A stretch of DNA of 59,877 nucleotides from Lichtheimia corymbifera B2541 (taxonomy: Eukaryota; Mucoromycota; Mucoromycetes; Mucorales; Lichtheimiaceae), in the NCBI GenBank assembly GCA_000697475.1, contig JNEU01001142.1, forward strand, positions 1 through 59,877, read 5' to 3'. Below are positions 49,450-59,877 of the stretch, piece by piece (within the stretch, counting starts at the first letter, position 1; every line of letters begins with the position of its first letter). Made by a program: the position numbers and the translations under genes. Under the pieces are notes generated by a model. It did not search any database, had not been told where the DNA came from, and was given only the letters and a program-made list of their open reading frames with translations.

Positions 49450-50880
49450 ATGCCAACTGTAGTACAAGAACAAACTAGTCCGAGTGCTAGCAACAGCAAC
49501 CAACTCGTCGTATCTCGCCAAGATATAGAAAACTGCTCATTCCCAGCTTGGTATAACCAATTCCGATCAGTTACTTTTGAATCGAGGATCTTGCCGCTGT
49601 CGAGTGAATTCGTTGACTATTTGAATGCGGATGGGATCTATCTTCCAGACGACGGGTAAAGACGACGCGTTGTTGTAACGACCAAAAATGACTCAATGTG
49701 ACACCTAGTCAACCGCGTCCAGCTACCATAGAAGAAATCTCGGATGATGAGGAGGAAGCATTTTCAGATGATGAACAAGAACACAATGTATGTACACACA
49801 CACACATATATATATATACAAGCTAATGCGTTGCTATGGATACAGATACCCAAGTTTCCCGAGATTGAGCAATTCATCCGTGATTCTGTTAGGCAACTGG
49901 GTGGGGATGTATTTCCAAAGTTGAATTGGAGTTCACCAAGGGCAAGTCTCTCACACACACTCTCTTTGATTACACGTTGCTTATTGGTTGCTATGATACA
50001 TAGGATGCAGCATGGATCTCAGCGACTCAATCATTGAAATGCAATTCTCCTTTTGATGTCTTTTTGCTTCTAAAGTCATCCGACTTTATCAACCATGATC
50101 TCAACCACGCCTTTGATGAATGCAGTACGGATGCTTCAACATCACAACAACATCTTATCCTTCGTGAATGGCATACCTTACAACCATCCATGGAGTTCCG
50201 TGTCTTTGTAAAGGATAAAGAGATTGCAGGCAAGTCCTCTATATGGGATGGATGGGAGGAGGGTTGTTTACTGATCCCCCTGGGAAATAGGCATTTCACA
50301 ACGTGACATGACCTTTTACGATTATATGGCTGGCATCAAGGATGACATTGAAGAAATGATTTATGCCTTTTTCCAAGATCATGTTCAATCCAAATTCCCC
50401 AATACATCATGTATGTTTTTTTTTCTTGGTCAACTCAATCCTTGGTTGCTCATTTATTATTCATAGATGCAATGGATGTCTATGTGGATCGCCCTCGTCA
50501 CAAGGTGTGGTTGATTGATTTCAATCCATTTTCTCCCACAACGGATAGTCTCTTGTATGATTGGACTGAATTGGTCGAATGTAAGTCGTCTCATCCATCC
50601 CCCATCACGCCTTTTAACACGCATTATCCTCCTAGTCAACCCACTGGATCCCGAGTTTGAGCCTGAATTCCGCATCATTGAATCGGTAGTGGATTCGCGT
50701 GTATGTAATGCACCACGATTTGCCACCAACATGGTCCCCAAGGATGTCATTGACTTGTCGGATGGTCGCACAGTCGCTGAATTTGCTGAAGAATTCGAAC
50801 GTGTGATGAAATTGGCTGGACAACAAGAAGAAGACAGTAGTAGTAGTGATGATGATGATGATGATGAAAAACAACGATAA
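49450..50880 (+). CDS. CDC123: CDC123 (eIF2 assembly factor)
   Basis: ATP-grasp-like protein that helps assemble the translation factor eIF2 and is needed for growth. Seven exons (49450-49655, 49709-49787, 49846-49941, 50004-50229, 50291-50410, 50467-50580, 50636-50880) give 361 residues. Family landmarks: FPAWYNQFRS near the N terminus, FPKLNWSSPRDAAWI, LILREWHTLQPSMEFRVFVK, GISQRDMTFYDY, and VDRPRHKVWLIDFNPFSP. The C terminus is an acidic Ser/Asp run. Two introns (49942 and 50230) start with GCAAGT, and in both the frame rules out a nearby GT donor. It is convergent with SPC1, 29 bases between stops. Confidence 0.95.
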
Positions 50881-50909
50881 ATGTATTTTTTTTTGTGTGA
50901 CAAATGATG

Positions 50910-51342
50910 CTATTGCTTGGATGCGGGTAACCATTTGAGTGGATGACGATTATACATGGGCCATGGAGGCAACACCAACTAGAATATGAAGTATGTAAGA
51001 AAAAAAGGGATAGACACGCACGCCAATGAACGCTTACCAGCATGGTCAATACCAAACCAGCACCAAAGATTTCCAGCGTAACCAATAGCGACTGCATGCT
51101 GTATCCAACGACGAAACCAATAACCTATAGAGAGAGAGAGATGTTAGGCGCAACCTCATGGCACCATCAAGCATGCGAATACTTGCTGCAAACAACGTGG
51201 GGATCAGGTGTGTCAATTGTTCGGCAAGCTTTTGACCTTCAAAGTCCTAGTAGCAGTAGGAAGCATTCATGAGTCCCATCTTTTGTATGTCGTGTTTCCA
51301 GATGCTTACAATGGTCCATTCAAAGTAGTCTGCAATAGCCAT
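50910..51342 (-). CDS. SPC1: Signal peptidase complex subunit 1
   Basis: Small ER membrane subunit of signal peptidase. Four exons (51342-51310, 51246-51187, 51124-51038, 50978-50910) give 82 residues. The conserved family start (DFEGQKLAEQL), two membrane spans (LIPTLFAVIGFVVGY and LVTLEIFGAGLVLTMLLVL) and the very typical end LPPWPMYNRHPLKWLP are all present, matching the human protein end LPPWPIYRRHPLKWLP. Intron 2 starts GCAAGT right after the GCA codon; the frame of the second span requires this. No open frame in a simple scan covers the gene because the exons are 33-87 bases. Confidence 0.9.
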
Positions 51343-51523
51343 CGTAGTAGTTGACGCGTAAAATAGAAAGAGAGAAAATAGAAGGGGGAGAGGAGGAAGA
51401 AGAAACGCCAATTGAAATATAATAAAAATGAGTTTATTTTAGCTGCATGAAAAAAGACTACTGATGAATACACGGTGGGTGGGGGAATATATTAATGATG
51501 CAAGGTACTAAAGTATATATGAT

Positions 51524-53182
51524 CTAATGGTGGTTCTTTTTGGTGAACACGATAGGTTCTTCACTATTGACGGCAACATAACCCATAAGATATTGTACGG
51601 GCTTTGGAGGTTTGCCACTAAGGGTGTTGATCTCATATTTACGCAAAAGAGTGATGAGAGAAAGCTTGATTTCATGCACAGCAAAGAATCGACCAGGGCA
51701 CAAATGACGACCCAATCCAAAGGTGACGAAATCACGAGAAGGTGTTGTGGAGGACTTGGTACCGGATGCATTAGGATCCATGTCTTTGATATCTTCACGG
51801 TTGACATTGAGACCCAAGTTGAGTTGTCGATTCATGGATTGGACAACGCGATACTGAGGAACTTGATAGCCATTTTGGAATGTGTAACCTTGTTCAGGAA
51901 GGACCTTTTTCGAGTTGGCCAACTTGTCGACGCTTTGACGCAAAGATTCACGAACAAATTGATCCAGAAAAGTCATTTGCTTGAGACCTTCATCGGTAAT
52001 AGGACCATCACCAATCACTTGCTGGATTTCCTTTTCCAAAGCGGCCTTCAAGTCAGGACGTGCCATCAACCAATGCAAGCAGAAACTCAAGTTCATGGAA
52101 GTCGTATGCACAGCAGCAAAGGCAATCATCAACACGGTACGGGCCACTTCGTCATCCTCATATTGCGATCCATCAGGCTTTTTATACTCGGTCAAGCCTT
52201 GCAAAAAGTTCTTTGGTAAATTGTGGGGTTCACCACGTGCTTCAGCTTCACGCATCTTTTGTCGGCGAGCACGGACAACAGGCATCACATGATCACGCAT
52301 CACTTGACGATGGTGATGAACACGTTGCAAGTAGGGCAAAATGAAACGATGCAAAAAGTTGGGCACAGTAAGGAAGACAGCCACGTTGTTGGTCACATCA
52401 CCAGTGAATTCAGCAAACGATTGAATGACCTCGCGATTGGTCTCCAATTCGTCACCCAACAAGGTAGGCACACTCATGTAACCAACAAAGCGTTGCAAAA
52501 ACTGACTGGGCTTGTCAATCACCACGCGATCCTTGCCACCCAAACGTTCCTCAATAGCACGATCCAAACCACGCAAAATACCAGCTGTATACGTTGGCAT
52601 CATGGATGCAGCCACCACATCCTTGGCTACACCTGGATTCACATTGAAAGCCACTTCGAATGTCATGGGGTCAAACACATAATGCATAAACAAGGTATCT
52701 ATATAGATGTGTCATTAGTTTTAAGCCTTGACGATCTCACACCATCCATTTTAAACTTTACCTTCCAATACACCCTTCTCAAGCGACAAGTCTTTAGAAT
52801 CAGCCTTGAGGGCTTCTTCAGCAGATCGACCACTGGTCACTGTCACGACACCACTGGGGAAACTGAGATCAAACACTTCACCATACTTGTCGACACACCA
52901 ATCAAGGAAACGACTGCCGTCATACAAGATATAGGGCAAGTGACCCACCAATGGCAAGCCATAAGCGACACGAGGAGGCAAGTGCAACTTTTGACGTTTG
53001 GAGTTCACATAGCTGATAAGGTTGTAGAGTGTCAGGAACGTGGCACCGCCAATGACAAGCAACTCGTTACGACTGGATCGTTGATAAAATTGGTGCAAAA
53101 CAGGATAGGCAGATGTCTTTTGAATAAGATCAATGGCTTTTTGAATCGATGCACGTGCAGTAGTCGGTAATAATGAATCCAT
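51524..53182 (-). CDS. Cytochrome P450 monooxygenase
   Basis: Microsomal heme monooxygenase. Exons 53182-52762 and 52698-51524 give 531 residues. The N-terminal anchor (ELLVIGGATFLTLYNLISYV) starts near residue 47 rather than at the extreme N terminus. The proline hinge is LHLPPRVAYGLPLVGHLPY. The I-helix motif is FAAVHTTSMNL, with a His in place of the usual Gly-Thr pair region, a form known from ent-kaurene-oxidase-like fungal P450s. The K-helix is ESLR and the heme-cysteine loop FGLGRHLCPGRFF. The substrate cannot be told. It lies 181 bases upstream of SPC1 on the same strand. Confidence 0.93.
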
Positions 53183-54426
53183 GTTGGTTGTTGCGTAAAA
53201 AGAGGAGGGAGAGAGAGGAAAAAGGGTAGGAAAGAGGAAAAAGGAAGGACAAATAATATATCTACAAATTCCCACTGTGTCATGTTTCTCGCTCTTTTAT
53301 ATTCCCCGGGTGGTGGGGTAAGGGTAGTAGGGGAGAGGAGGAGAGACATTTGTGTTTCCAAATTTCGGTGTTGCTGGCCTGGTCTCCGGTAAAGATAAGC
53401 GACACGGGTAAGTAAACCGCGTTCGGGAGTACATGGCTCATGGTAACGTGCTCCGCTATCATAAAGGGAGCCTTTCCTTTATTCAAGCTCGTAAATGTAC
53501 AATCCATGGTAACATGTCACTCACTGTCAACACTTGCATAAATTCCTAGCACATAAATGGACCAGAGAGAAAGAAAAAAAAAGTGATACGCAATGTGCCA
53601 GTGCGGGCCGAAAATAATAGCATTACCTTTTACCGGCTGCCGATCCTCCATTGCTTAATATGGAATAGCGGATAAATTCCGCCCCCGGTGAACATGCCCG
53701 ATCTTTTTTCATAACGGATAGCCCCCCCGCCATACCAACACTGCCTTAAAAAGAGCTACTTTCAATCCATTTACTATGTAACTATGGGTGTTGATACAGA
53801 TCATAAAGGTACACAATGGCGAAAACTATCGCTTTAGGTATAAAAAGTGGAGCTAGAGCACTGACCTACCTATGTTAAGAAACGCGTACTCAGGAGCCAT
53901 TAAGCAACTTTTTGGTTTCACAGGATGTTTTGTGTATCACACATTGCATGAATTCACTTTTATTCAAAGATGCCAATTACATTTTATACAGGCTATTTTC
54001 AATCTCGTTAAACGAATACTGCTGATGCAGTGTTATATGATACATTTTCACTAGCCCGATCTCTTCTATCTTATGAGCAATCCTCTTCACTCGGTCGTGG
54101 ACCTTTTAATCAATCTAGAATTGTACATGAGGTTTACTCTTCAGCTGTAATATCCTAATAGGGAAATGAAGTGTATACGTCTTGGGAGAGAAGATGTGAT
54201 TGTAAACCCAGCACCTGGCGTGCTTGACATTTGATTAAACGCAACGTGCTAGAAGGAGGTAGTCAACACGTCTAAATAATGACTATCGATACAGCATTAG
54301 GCTGACGGCAACATCTTGCGTATTTGCCCTTTTATGATCACACGCACGTTTGATGACAAAGGCGGGTTCCTATACATCCGGTGGGGGGGATACATCCGTG
54401 GGTCACCATCCTTCCTTCACCTATGC
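53183..54426. other. Intergenic, no gene recognised
   Basis: About 1.2 kb upstream of the P450. A pyrimidine-rich stretch lies on the coding strand close to the start codon. I see no gene or clear repeat in the rest. Confidence 0.5.
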
Positions 54427-54986
54427 TTATCTTTCTCGCGAAAATACATTGGATCTTCTTTTATTGGCGTTCTTTAAGACCATCATCCTATCTAAAACCG
54501 CACTCACTAACACGATGATAACTAATACAATTCTAGCGAAGAGACAATGCGCATATTTACAGCCCGCAAATTGTTCTTGACCTTGATAAGCATCATGATT
54601 CAGCTCCTCAACCTTGATGTGAGGGAGGAAAGCGCGAAGTGACGAAGGTTCAGCTTTGATAGCGACCAAAGGGGTAGAAGTGCCAGGTTCAAGCTTGAAA
54701 GCTACCAACGGCGTTGCGCCAGGTTCGATTTTGACGGGGACGAGTGGTGGTGACAAGGACAAAAGCGAGGAAGAAGAGAAAAGAGCAGACAAGAATTGAG
54801 GAGAAGGAGAAGGAGCAAACCAAGACGCCAAACGAGAAGCAAAAGCATTGTACTCGTTTTCAGAGACAAACAACTCGTACTTGATTGTCTGACAACGACC
54901 CACTCAAATTGATCAATTGCTTCAAGTGGTATGCCACACACTCTCTGGAAATCCGTTAGATCACCACCATGGGAGCTGAGAGACAT
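54427..54986 (-). pseudogene. Frame-shifted ORF with four SUMO-consensus motifs
   Basis: Two overlapping frames read as one decayed or wrongly spliced gene. The upstream frame starts at 54986 (DFQRVCGIPLEAIDQFEW). The downstream frame (from 54903, no ATG of its own) continues with IKYELFVSENEYNAFASRL. A +1 shift near 54903 separates them, and I see no intron there. The downstream frame holds a tandem repeat of about 13 residues containing VKIEPG, FKLEPG, IKAEPS, then IKVEE, each fitting the psi-K-x-E SUMO site. A membrane-like stretch near its end may be out-of-frame noise. No family recognised. Confidence 0.35.
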
Positions 54987-55043
54987 TCACCGAGAGATAG
55001 CTATATCGAAATAAACAAGGTGGCGTATATGAGTGTTGGATCA

Positions 55044-56088
55044 TCAAGCAACATGATCAAGCTTTACCTTATTATAAGGATCCAATATCACAATGACGGC
55101 CACGATACAAGAGCCACTACTATGGTGGATAACCACAAACATCAGCACTTGTTCACAGGATTGCAAGAAGTGATATACACACAAACCTTGACAGTTGACC
55201 TTGTAAGCAATCAAAGAAGAATGGCAGAGGAAAGAGACGTGTGGTAGAACGATAAACGGCGACAATATCCTTTTATTCTGCATTGTGGGCGTGGGTATTT
55301 CCGTCTGTTGGGGATGACGCATTGATAAATTGATGTATGAGCTGATAAAGTGATGGAGCTGAATGTTGTCTATGCATGTACTATCAAGGAGATCAATCAC
55401 TTGTACGCCTAATGCACATCCCCATTATTATAAGGTGACTTACCATGTTGTCAACCCACTCATGATATTCGTATGCGTGTTCGGTAAGCAGCGACGATGA
55501 TCGGATCACCTTGGATGGCGCAAGAGTCATGGTGCAAATAATAAAGCCCAGTTTTGCCAGCTGATTGCTTATCCAGATCCAGTACTCTATCATCCATAGA
55601 ACACATAAGAGATTACCATCCATCATGGAGATCATCCAGCGTAACAAGCCAACGTGAGACATACCTAATCAAATAAGCCATCGCCTTGTCTCCTTGACAC
55701 ACCAAAAGTACCTCTTCTTGATGACAAATTGGAAATATATATAATGTGCCTTGAATCCTTTGAAACAGTAAGAACGGTATACTGGATATGAGCACAGCTG
55801 TTCTCATCCAACAAACCTTCAGTCAATGGGTGCATTGTGGTTGCTCTGTCGTGGTAAATGAAGAAAGAATACGGTTCACCGATCGTTGCTTGACACACTT
55901 CAAGGTCGTCTTTTGTTATGATTGACGTTGTTGCATTGACGACGCGCCATCAAGGAGTGCTCTGGATGAGTCGGCGTTGAGTTGTTGCTATGTGAAACAG
56001 GGGAGAAACAGCGGCGCTTTTCACAATCAATCCAACTCCACTTGCAGCTGTGATCCGTGCACGCATTCGCACCTTCCCCATATAGCAA
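55044..56088 (-). pseudogene. Possible remnants of a multi-exon gene
   Basis: Several short frames on the minus strand look protein-like and are bounded by plausible splice sites: CQATIGEPYSFFIYHDR (about 55898-55790), YIFPICHQEEVLLVCQGDK (about 55740-55665), RSSSLLTEHAYEYHEWVDN (about 55510-55440), QVIDLLDSTCIDNIQLHHF, and MFVVIHHSSGSCIVAVIVI (about 55170-55090). I could not join them into one uninterrupted gene or assign a family. They may be a decayed gene, perhaps continuous with the frame at 54427-54986. Confidence 0.25.
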
Positions 56089-57951
56089 TGATCAAGGTAC
56101 AAGAAGTGTGTCTTTGTCCATGTCTTTTATCATAACGCCTTGAGGTGTAAAGAAGACAATGACTGCTGTAACCCCTATATGGAACTTTGCTGGCACGTTC
56201 TTTTTCAGTCACAGCAACCGGTCGCAGCAACCATCCCCGCAGCAACGGCTATAAAAAAAGCGCCTTTTTCCTTTTCTTTTCTTTACCCTTTCTTTCCAAC
56301 GAGGTTTTGGCGCGTCAAGGCCTGGCACCTGATTCGGGGGACTTAGTTGTAGGGGGCTGCTTCTATTTCTCTTGGTCTTCAAAAAAGGTACAAGCGGTGT
56401 CCCCAGCACTGCACCTTGTCGACCTGGAATTGGTGCCCACAGGTAGAGGTGGGGATGGTTGAGCAGCGGCCTTCTCGTGGTCATCCCTGTAAGTACTTGG
56501 TCTTTTTGGCTCAAGGAAACCAACAGCTGCTTCTTTATAGTATTAGTATTAGTATCATCATAAATAAACTTGTCTTTAAAATACACATACATACTCTTGC
56601 TTATACACATGTTCTAAAATGCTTTGCCAAAGCAGCAGTTGACTGATCGTTGCTGTGATCTTGGTTGCCAAGGAACAGTTGTTGACTGGTCGTTGCTGTG
56701 ATCTCGATTGCCAAAGTAAGCCTTGACTGATCTCTGTGATTTAGAGAACAGGTCGATCAGACCATGAGCCAAGTGGTGCTGTTGTAGTGTGCTCTTCTTG
56801 GCCGTTGCTATGCTCTGTGCTGGTCTCCCAGTGATTCTCCCTCTCCACACACACTGCTGCATCTCCCCACAGACTATATACTTTTCATCATGCCCCTTCA
56901 TTGAAATCATAAGCTAATACCTATTCCTTAACAATAAAAACATATCAGCTATATTACTACTTGCATTAATCAAGGACGTAATGGGATCAGGGATAACAGG
57001 TTGAATATGGTCTTCATCTACCCTTTTGGATACGCTTTTTTGCGTGTGCTACATAGTTGTGTGATAGAAAAGATCCTTTAATGGCAATGTAACTTTGGGT
57101 ATCATCCATCACCATAGCCTTGGGTTCGATACCTAATGTTCGCTGACACAAGTGCACAGCAACGCGCTCTTCTTGTAATAGGGTGATGCTTATGTATGTA
57201 CGTGCGTGGTGTAGTAGCAGCTAGCGTCATGCATTTTGCAGAAATATTTCGTGAATGATATCAGTCTTTGTTTCCAAGAATAAAGCATGTAGTCCAGCAC
57301 TCCATATGTAGGCTATTTCTTGTTTAATTTGATTTATCTATAGTGTGTATGTGTATTTATTAAATGCGGGTTTTTAGAAAACAGGGTGAGATTGTGGAAT
57401 AGGTAGGAGTAAGAAAAGAAAAGAAAAGTAGGAAGACGTTCATAAATCTTCGGATGAGGGAATGCATGTAGTGGTCTATTAGAAGCCGATTCAGAGGGGC
57501 TGCTTGACAAAGAGTCATCCTTTGAAGCATCACTCGAAGAGTCCTTTGAAGAATCATCATCCTTCTTGTCATCACCACCACTGGTCAAGGAATTAACTCT
57601 AAGGATGAATCAAATTTACAATGAACCAAGCGTTTTATCATGTAATAAGCACTACATTGGGCATCATCACTCTCGAATTATTATCTTGCAATGCAAGCAT
57701 TCAAGAACCACTCCTGCTGCCTTTCATCTATCAGTACATAAACTAGGAAGCTGTGACAAAACATCTCGCTACGATAATGCGAATGATCCAATCTCGCTTT
57801 CCAACTGTCAAGTTCCCATTCCACTTTCAATCCAGAAATCAACTACATGATCCACATTTAGCGCATATGAACTGATTGCACGTTGCTCTTTTGAAATATT
57901 ACATTGAATTCAGTGAAGAAAGCAAAGAATAGCACATGGTAGTGTGAATGT
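56089..57951. other. Gene-poor stretch with a short tandem repeat
   Basis: At 56641-56742 a unit GACTGATCGTTGCTGTGATC plus TGGTTGCCAA recurs about 2.5 times. A minus-strand frame at 57588-57334 has a Ser/Asp-rich segment (GDDKKDDDSSKDSSSDASKD) after a possible splice acceptor but nothing else supports a gene. The rest shows nothing. Confidence 0.4.
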
Positions 57952-58446
57952 TTATGGAGTAAGTATGATAAAGGGAACAGCATTGTGAACTGAATATTCT
58001 ACGGGTGAATCACATCGAGTCAACAGGGATAATTGTGCCATTGTATGCTTGATCGCCGCCGTCATAAACATTTTGATCCATGGCTGTAATGCATCTTTCG
58101 CCAAGATATCATCCATTCCGTCCATTCCATCCAATCCATAAATCTTCATCCTCAGCCGAATTCACGTGATCGTTCCTGCTGACGACGCGCCAAGTGGCCA
58201 AAGCAACATTCCAGGGTATCCCATTTCTGCACTTGATTGCATCCATCCATCAAATCCAATATGTTGGTTGAAAATAGCCATGTGATCGCTGCTGGTATGC
58301 TTCCTTATCCCATCCGGATGCTGGTCAATCCCTTCTTGTCGTTTTCTTCCATCGTAGCTCAACCAGGTGCAAATTGCTTGTATTGCAGTGGAATCGATAG
58401 TTGATATAGCATCAGATCCATTGGAACCCATGTGTATCAAAACAAA
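57952..58446 (-). pseudogene. Unknown ORF interrupted by an in-frame TGA
   Basis: Reading from about 58430 down, one frame is open with protein-like composition (GSNGSDAISTIDSTAIQAIC, then HIGFDGWMQSSAEMGYPGM). A single TGA at 58164-58162 is followed in the same frame by KIYGLDGMDGMDDILAKDAL and ends at 57952. A nonsense mutation in a small gene is the simplest reading; an intron or a non-coding origin is possible. Its upstream end lies within the 400 bp repeat, so it may have belonged to that element. Confidence 0.3.
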
Positions 58447-58870
58447 TTGCTGCAACTTGAGACAATGGAGTAAAAGACATTGATAATAGCAACAGCTGCT
58501 GCGTTTGGTCGCGACAGAGAAGAGTGCAAGAGCGTGTGTTGTAGAGTGGCAAGGCTGTGAACGCCGTTCGAAAGACAATGGAGCAGTGACATTGCTAAAT
58601 AATAACTGCTGGAATGAATGCTGTTACGTTTGATTGTGGTCGAGGATTGTACAAAAGAAGGTGGAGTGTCAAGAAACGCGGGTGTTGTCGTGGGGAGCAC
58701 ACGCCATGGACTTGCCCATTCAGTCAAAGACAATAGGATCAAGGCAGTTGTAGGATTGACAAGATGGGTTGAAGCAGGACAATCGTTCGCAGGTTGTAGT
58801 TGTAGTTGAATGGGGCAACAGTTGAGAATAGGAGGAGGGAAAGGGAAGAGGCTGAGAGTGGAAGAAGTGG
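58440..58870. repeat. 400 bp dispersed repeat, right copy (inverted relative to 12430-12830)
   Basis: Reverse complement of the left copy. Long identical blocks include GTCAAAGACAATAGGATC-like and GAAGCAGGACAATCGTTCGC. Small indels break all open frames between copies. Confidence 0.75.
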
Positions 58871-58934
58871 AAACTAAATAGCTCAGGCACTGAGTCCGAC
58901 AGATTCATGCACACTACAAATTAATCCATGACCG

Positions 58935-59560
58935 TGATTACCTCTCTCAAACCTGAAACTTTCACACAAGATGCTCTTGGTCATGCTGATCAACTTTGTA
59001 TTAATAAAGAACCCATGCTTCATTTGAAAATTTTGAATGGGAGGGTATAATGTGGGGTTTACTATGGATGGTCGGAAATCGGGTACGCGCCGGATTTATG
59101 ATTTATCGTAGTATGTATTAACTTGGGATTGCCCATTTCGAACCTGAAACTTGGTCAGAAGGTTCGCTGGGGCATGCTGATCAACCACATTCATTTAAAA
59201 ATCGCAGGCTTCATTATAAATGTTTTGAATGCGGGGCGGCCCAAATGTAGGGCAAAAGTAGGTTGGACGCTCACTGAGCCTGAGATTGGCTACCTCGAAC
59301 CTGAAACTTTCATGCAAGGTACTTTCGATCACGGCGAGCAATTTCGTTCTCATAAAGATGCCACACTTCATTATGAAGTTTTGGTTGGCAGCGCCCGGAT
59401 GTATGGATGGAAACATAGATAAGATATACGGGCCGCGCCCGCCGATATTGGTGATCTCGAATATGAAACTTGGTCAGAAGGTCCTCTCGGCCATGCTGGT
59501 CAACTTTGTTCTCATAAAGACGCCACACTTCATCATGGAAACTTGTAGAAACAGGCAACT
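58935..59560. repeat. Satellite array, right copy (inverted)
   Basis: Four units with the core CGAACCTGAAACTTTC and CATGCTGATCAAC begin near 58981, 59172, 59334 and 59493. The spacings mirror those of the array at 11760-12350 in reverse order. Confidence 0.7.
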
Positions 59561-59790
59561 TTATGTTTTTACATATGGCGTAAGCGTGATGCTATATGGA
59601 GAATGGTGTTTGTTCATTGTGAAGTATCATGCAAATGAGCTGTATTACACAAACACGTCCCTCTGCATCTTTGGCTCTATTAGGCTCTAGCTGCTTGACA
59701 ATGAACCAAGATCACTTTAAATATAGCATCAAGCTTCCAGCATATGTAAAACACAAATGTTCCTGTATCTCTAAACTTTACAACTAGCCC
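59560..59790. repeat. Foldback-element arms, right copy
   Basis: Matches 11500-11750: GCGTAAGCGTGATGCTATATGG, TTGTTCATTGTGAAGTATCA and CATGCAAATGAG on one arm, then AACTTTACAA at the end. It forms a palindrome of lower quality than that at 11.1-11.6 kb. Confidence 0.65.
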
Positions 59791-59877
59791 CCCCCCACCC
59801 GCTCGCTTCGCTCCACCTCACCACCACCACTCACCACTCACCACATCACCCACACTACCCACTCACCCAACTCACCC
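59788..59877. repeat. C-rich low-complexity end of the window
   Basis: The last 90 bases are C9 followed by degenerate CACC/CTCACC motifs. This is not the usual fungal telomere repeat (CCCTAA). It could be a subtelomeric low-complexity tract or a poor contig end. Confidence 0.5.

Noticed and set aside
51527..53170. Plus-strand ORFs of 230 and 315 residues opposite the P450 gene
   Set aside because: The minus strand encodes a complete P450 with all family motifs; the plus frames are antisense shadows.
56140..56610. ORFs of 91 and 133 residues on opposite strands
   Set aside because: Biased composition, no splice context and no recognisable motif on either strand.
1..59877. tRNA, rRNA and CRISPR arrays
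   Set aside because: I scanned for B-box-like GGTTCGAANCC, rRNA cores and regular short direct repeats with spacers and saw none. The GGTTCGAGGT motif in the satellites lacks a cloverleaf around it.
59788..59877. Telomere
   Set aside because: The tract lacks CCCTAA/TTAGGG units, so it cannot be called a telomere.

Overview
This window looks like nuclear DNA of a filamentous fungus, most likely an early-diverging one of the Mucoromycota (Mucorales-like). The genes are split by many introns of about 45-90 bases with GTAAGT-type donors and TAG/CAG acceptors, UTRs are short, and low-complexity Gln/Ser/His/Asn tracts are common. The gene set includes a TPR O-GlcNAc transferase, a bifunctional DTBS-DAPA aminotransferase, an HSPA12-type Hsp70 and a full aquarius helicase. 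The genus cannot be fixed from sequence alone. Gene models were built by hand from reading frame, splice sites and family conservation.

Left part (1-13.6 kb): a TMCO3/KEA-type cation-proton antiporter, a gene-poor stretch with diverged repeats, an unknown protein, the fused biotin-synthesis gene, then about 3.8 kb of repeats (a large palindrome, a 155-195 bp satellite and a 400 bp repeat). Near copies of the satellite and 400 bp repeat recur in inverted orientation at the right edge (58.4-59.8 kb).

13.6-24.9 kb is an accessory island. It holds an RNase H2 subunit C gene, a GH5 exo-beta-glucanase with a duplicated and broken 3' copy, an aspartyl protease, a membrane ZZ/EF-hand protein, and four paralogous genes for very small secreted four-cysteine proteins. 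Those four share a TATA box about 70 bases before the ATG, one phase-1 intron and a second exon of exactly 35 bases. They arose by two separate local duplications and are the best candidate here for something undescribed.

25.8-53.2 kb is a dense housekeeping block: aquarius, a BED zinc-finger protein, SPO11, a PPxY membrane protein, an unknown conserved-looking protein, an HSPA12-like Hsp70, OGT, a Ser-rich protein, an SDR, CDC123, signal peptidase subunit SPC1 and a P450. Neighbours are often only 18-180 bases apart.

53.2-59.9 kb is gene-poor, with decayed reading frames, an ORF carrying four SUMO-consensus motifs, and the inverted repeat copy. Across the window, 10 of 78 modelled introns begin with GC rather than GT, all as GCAAGT. 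That is far above the roughly 1 percent usual in eukaryotes.
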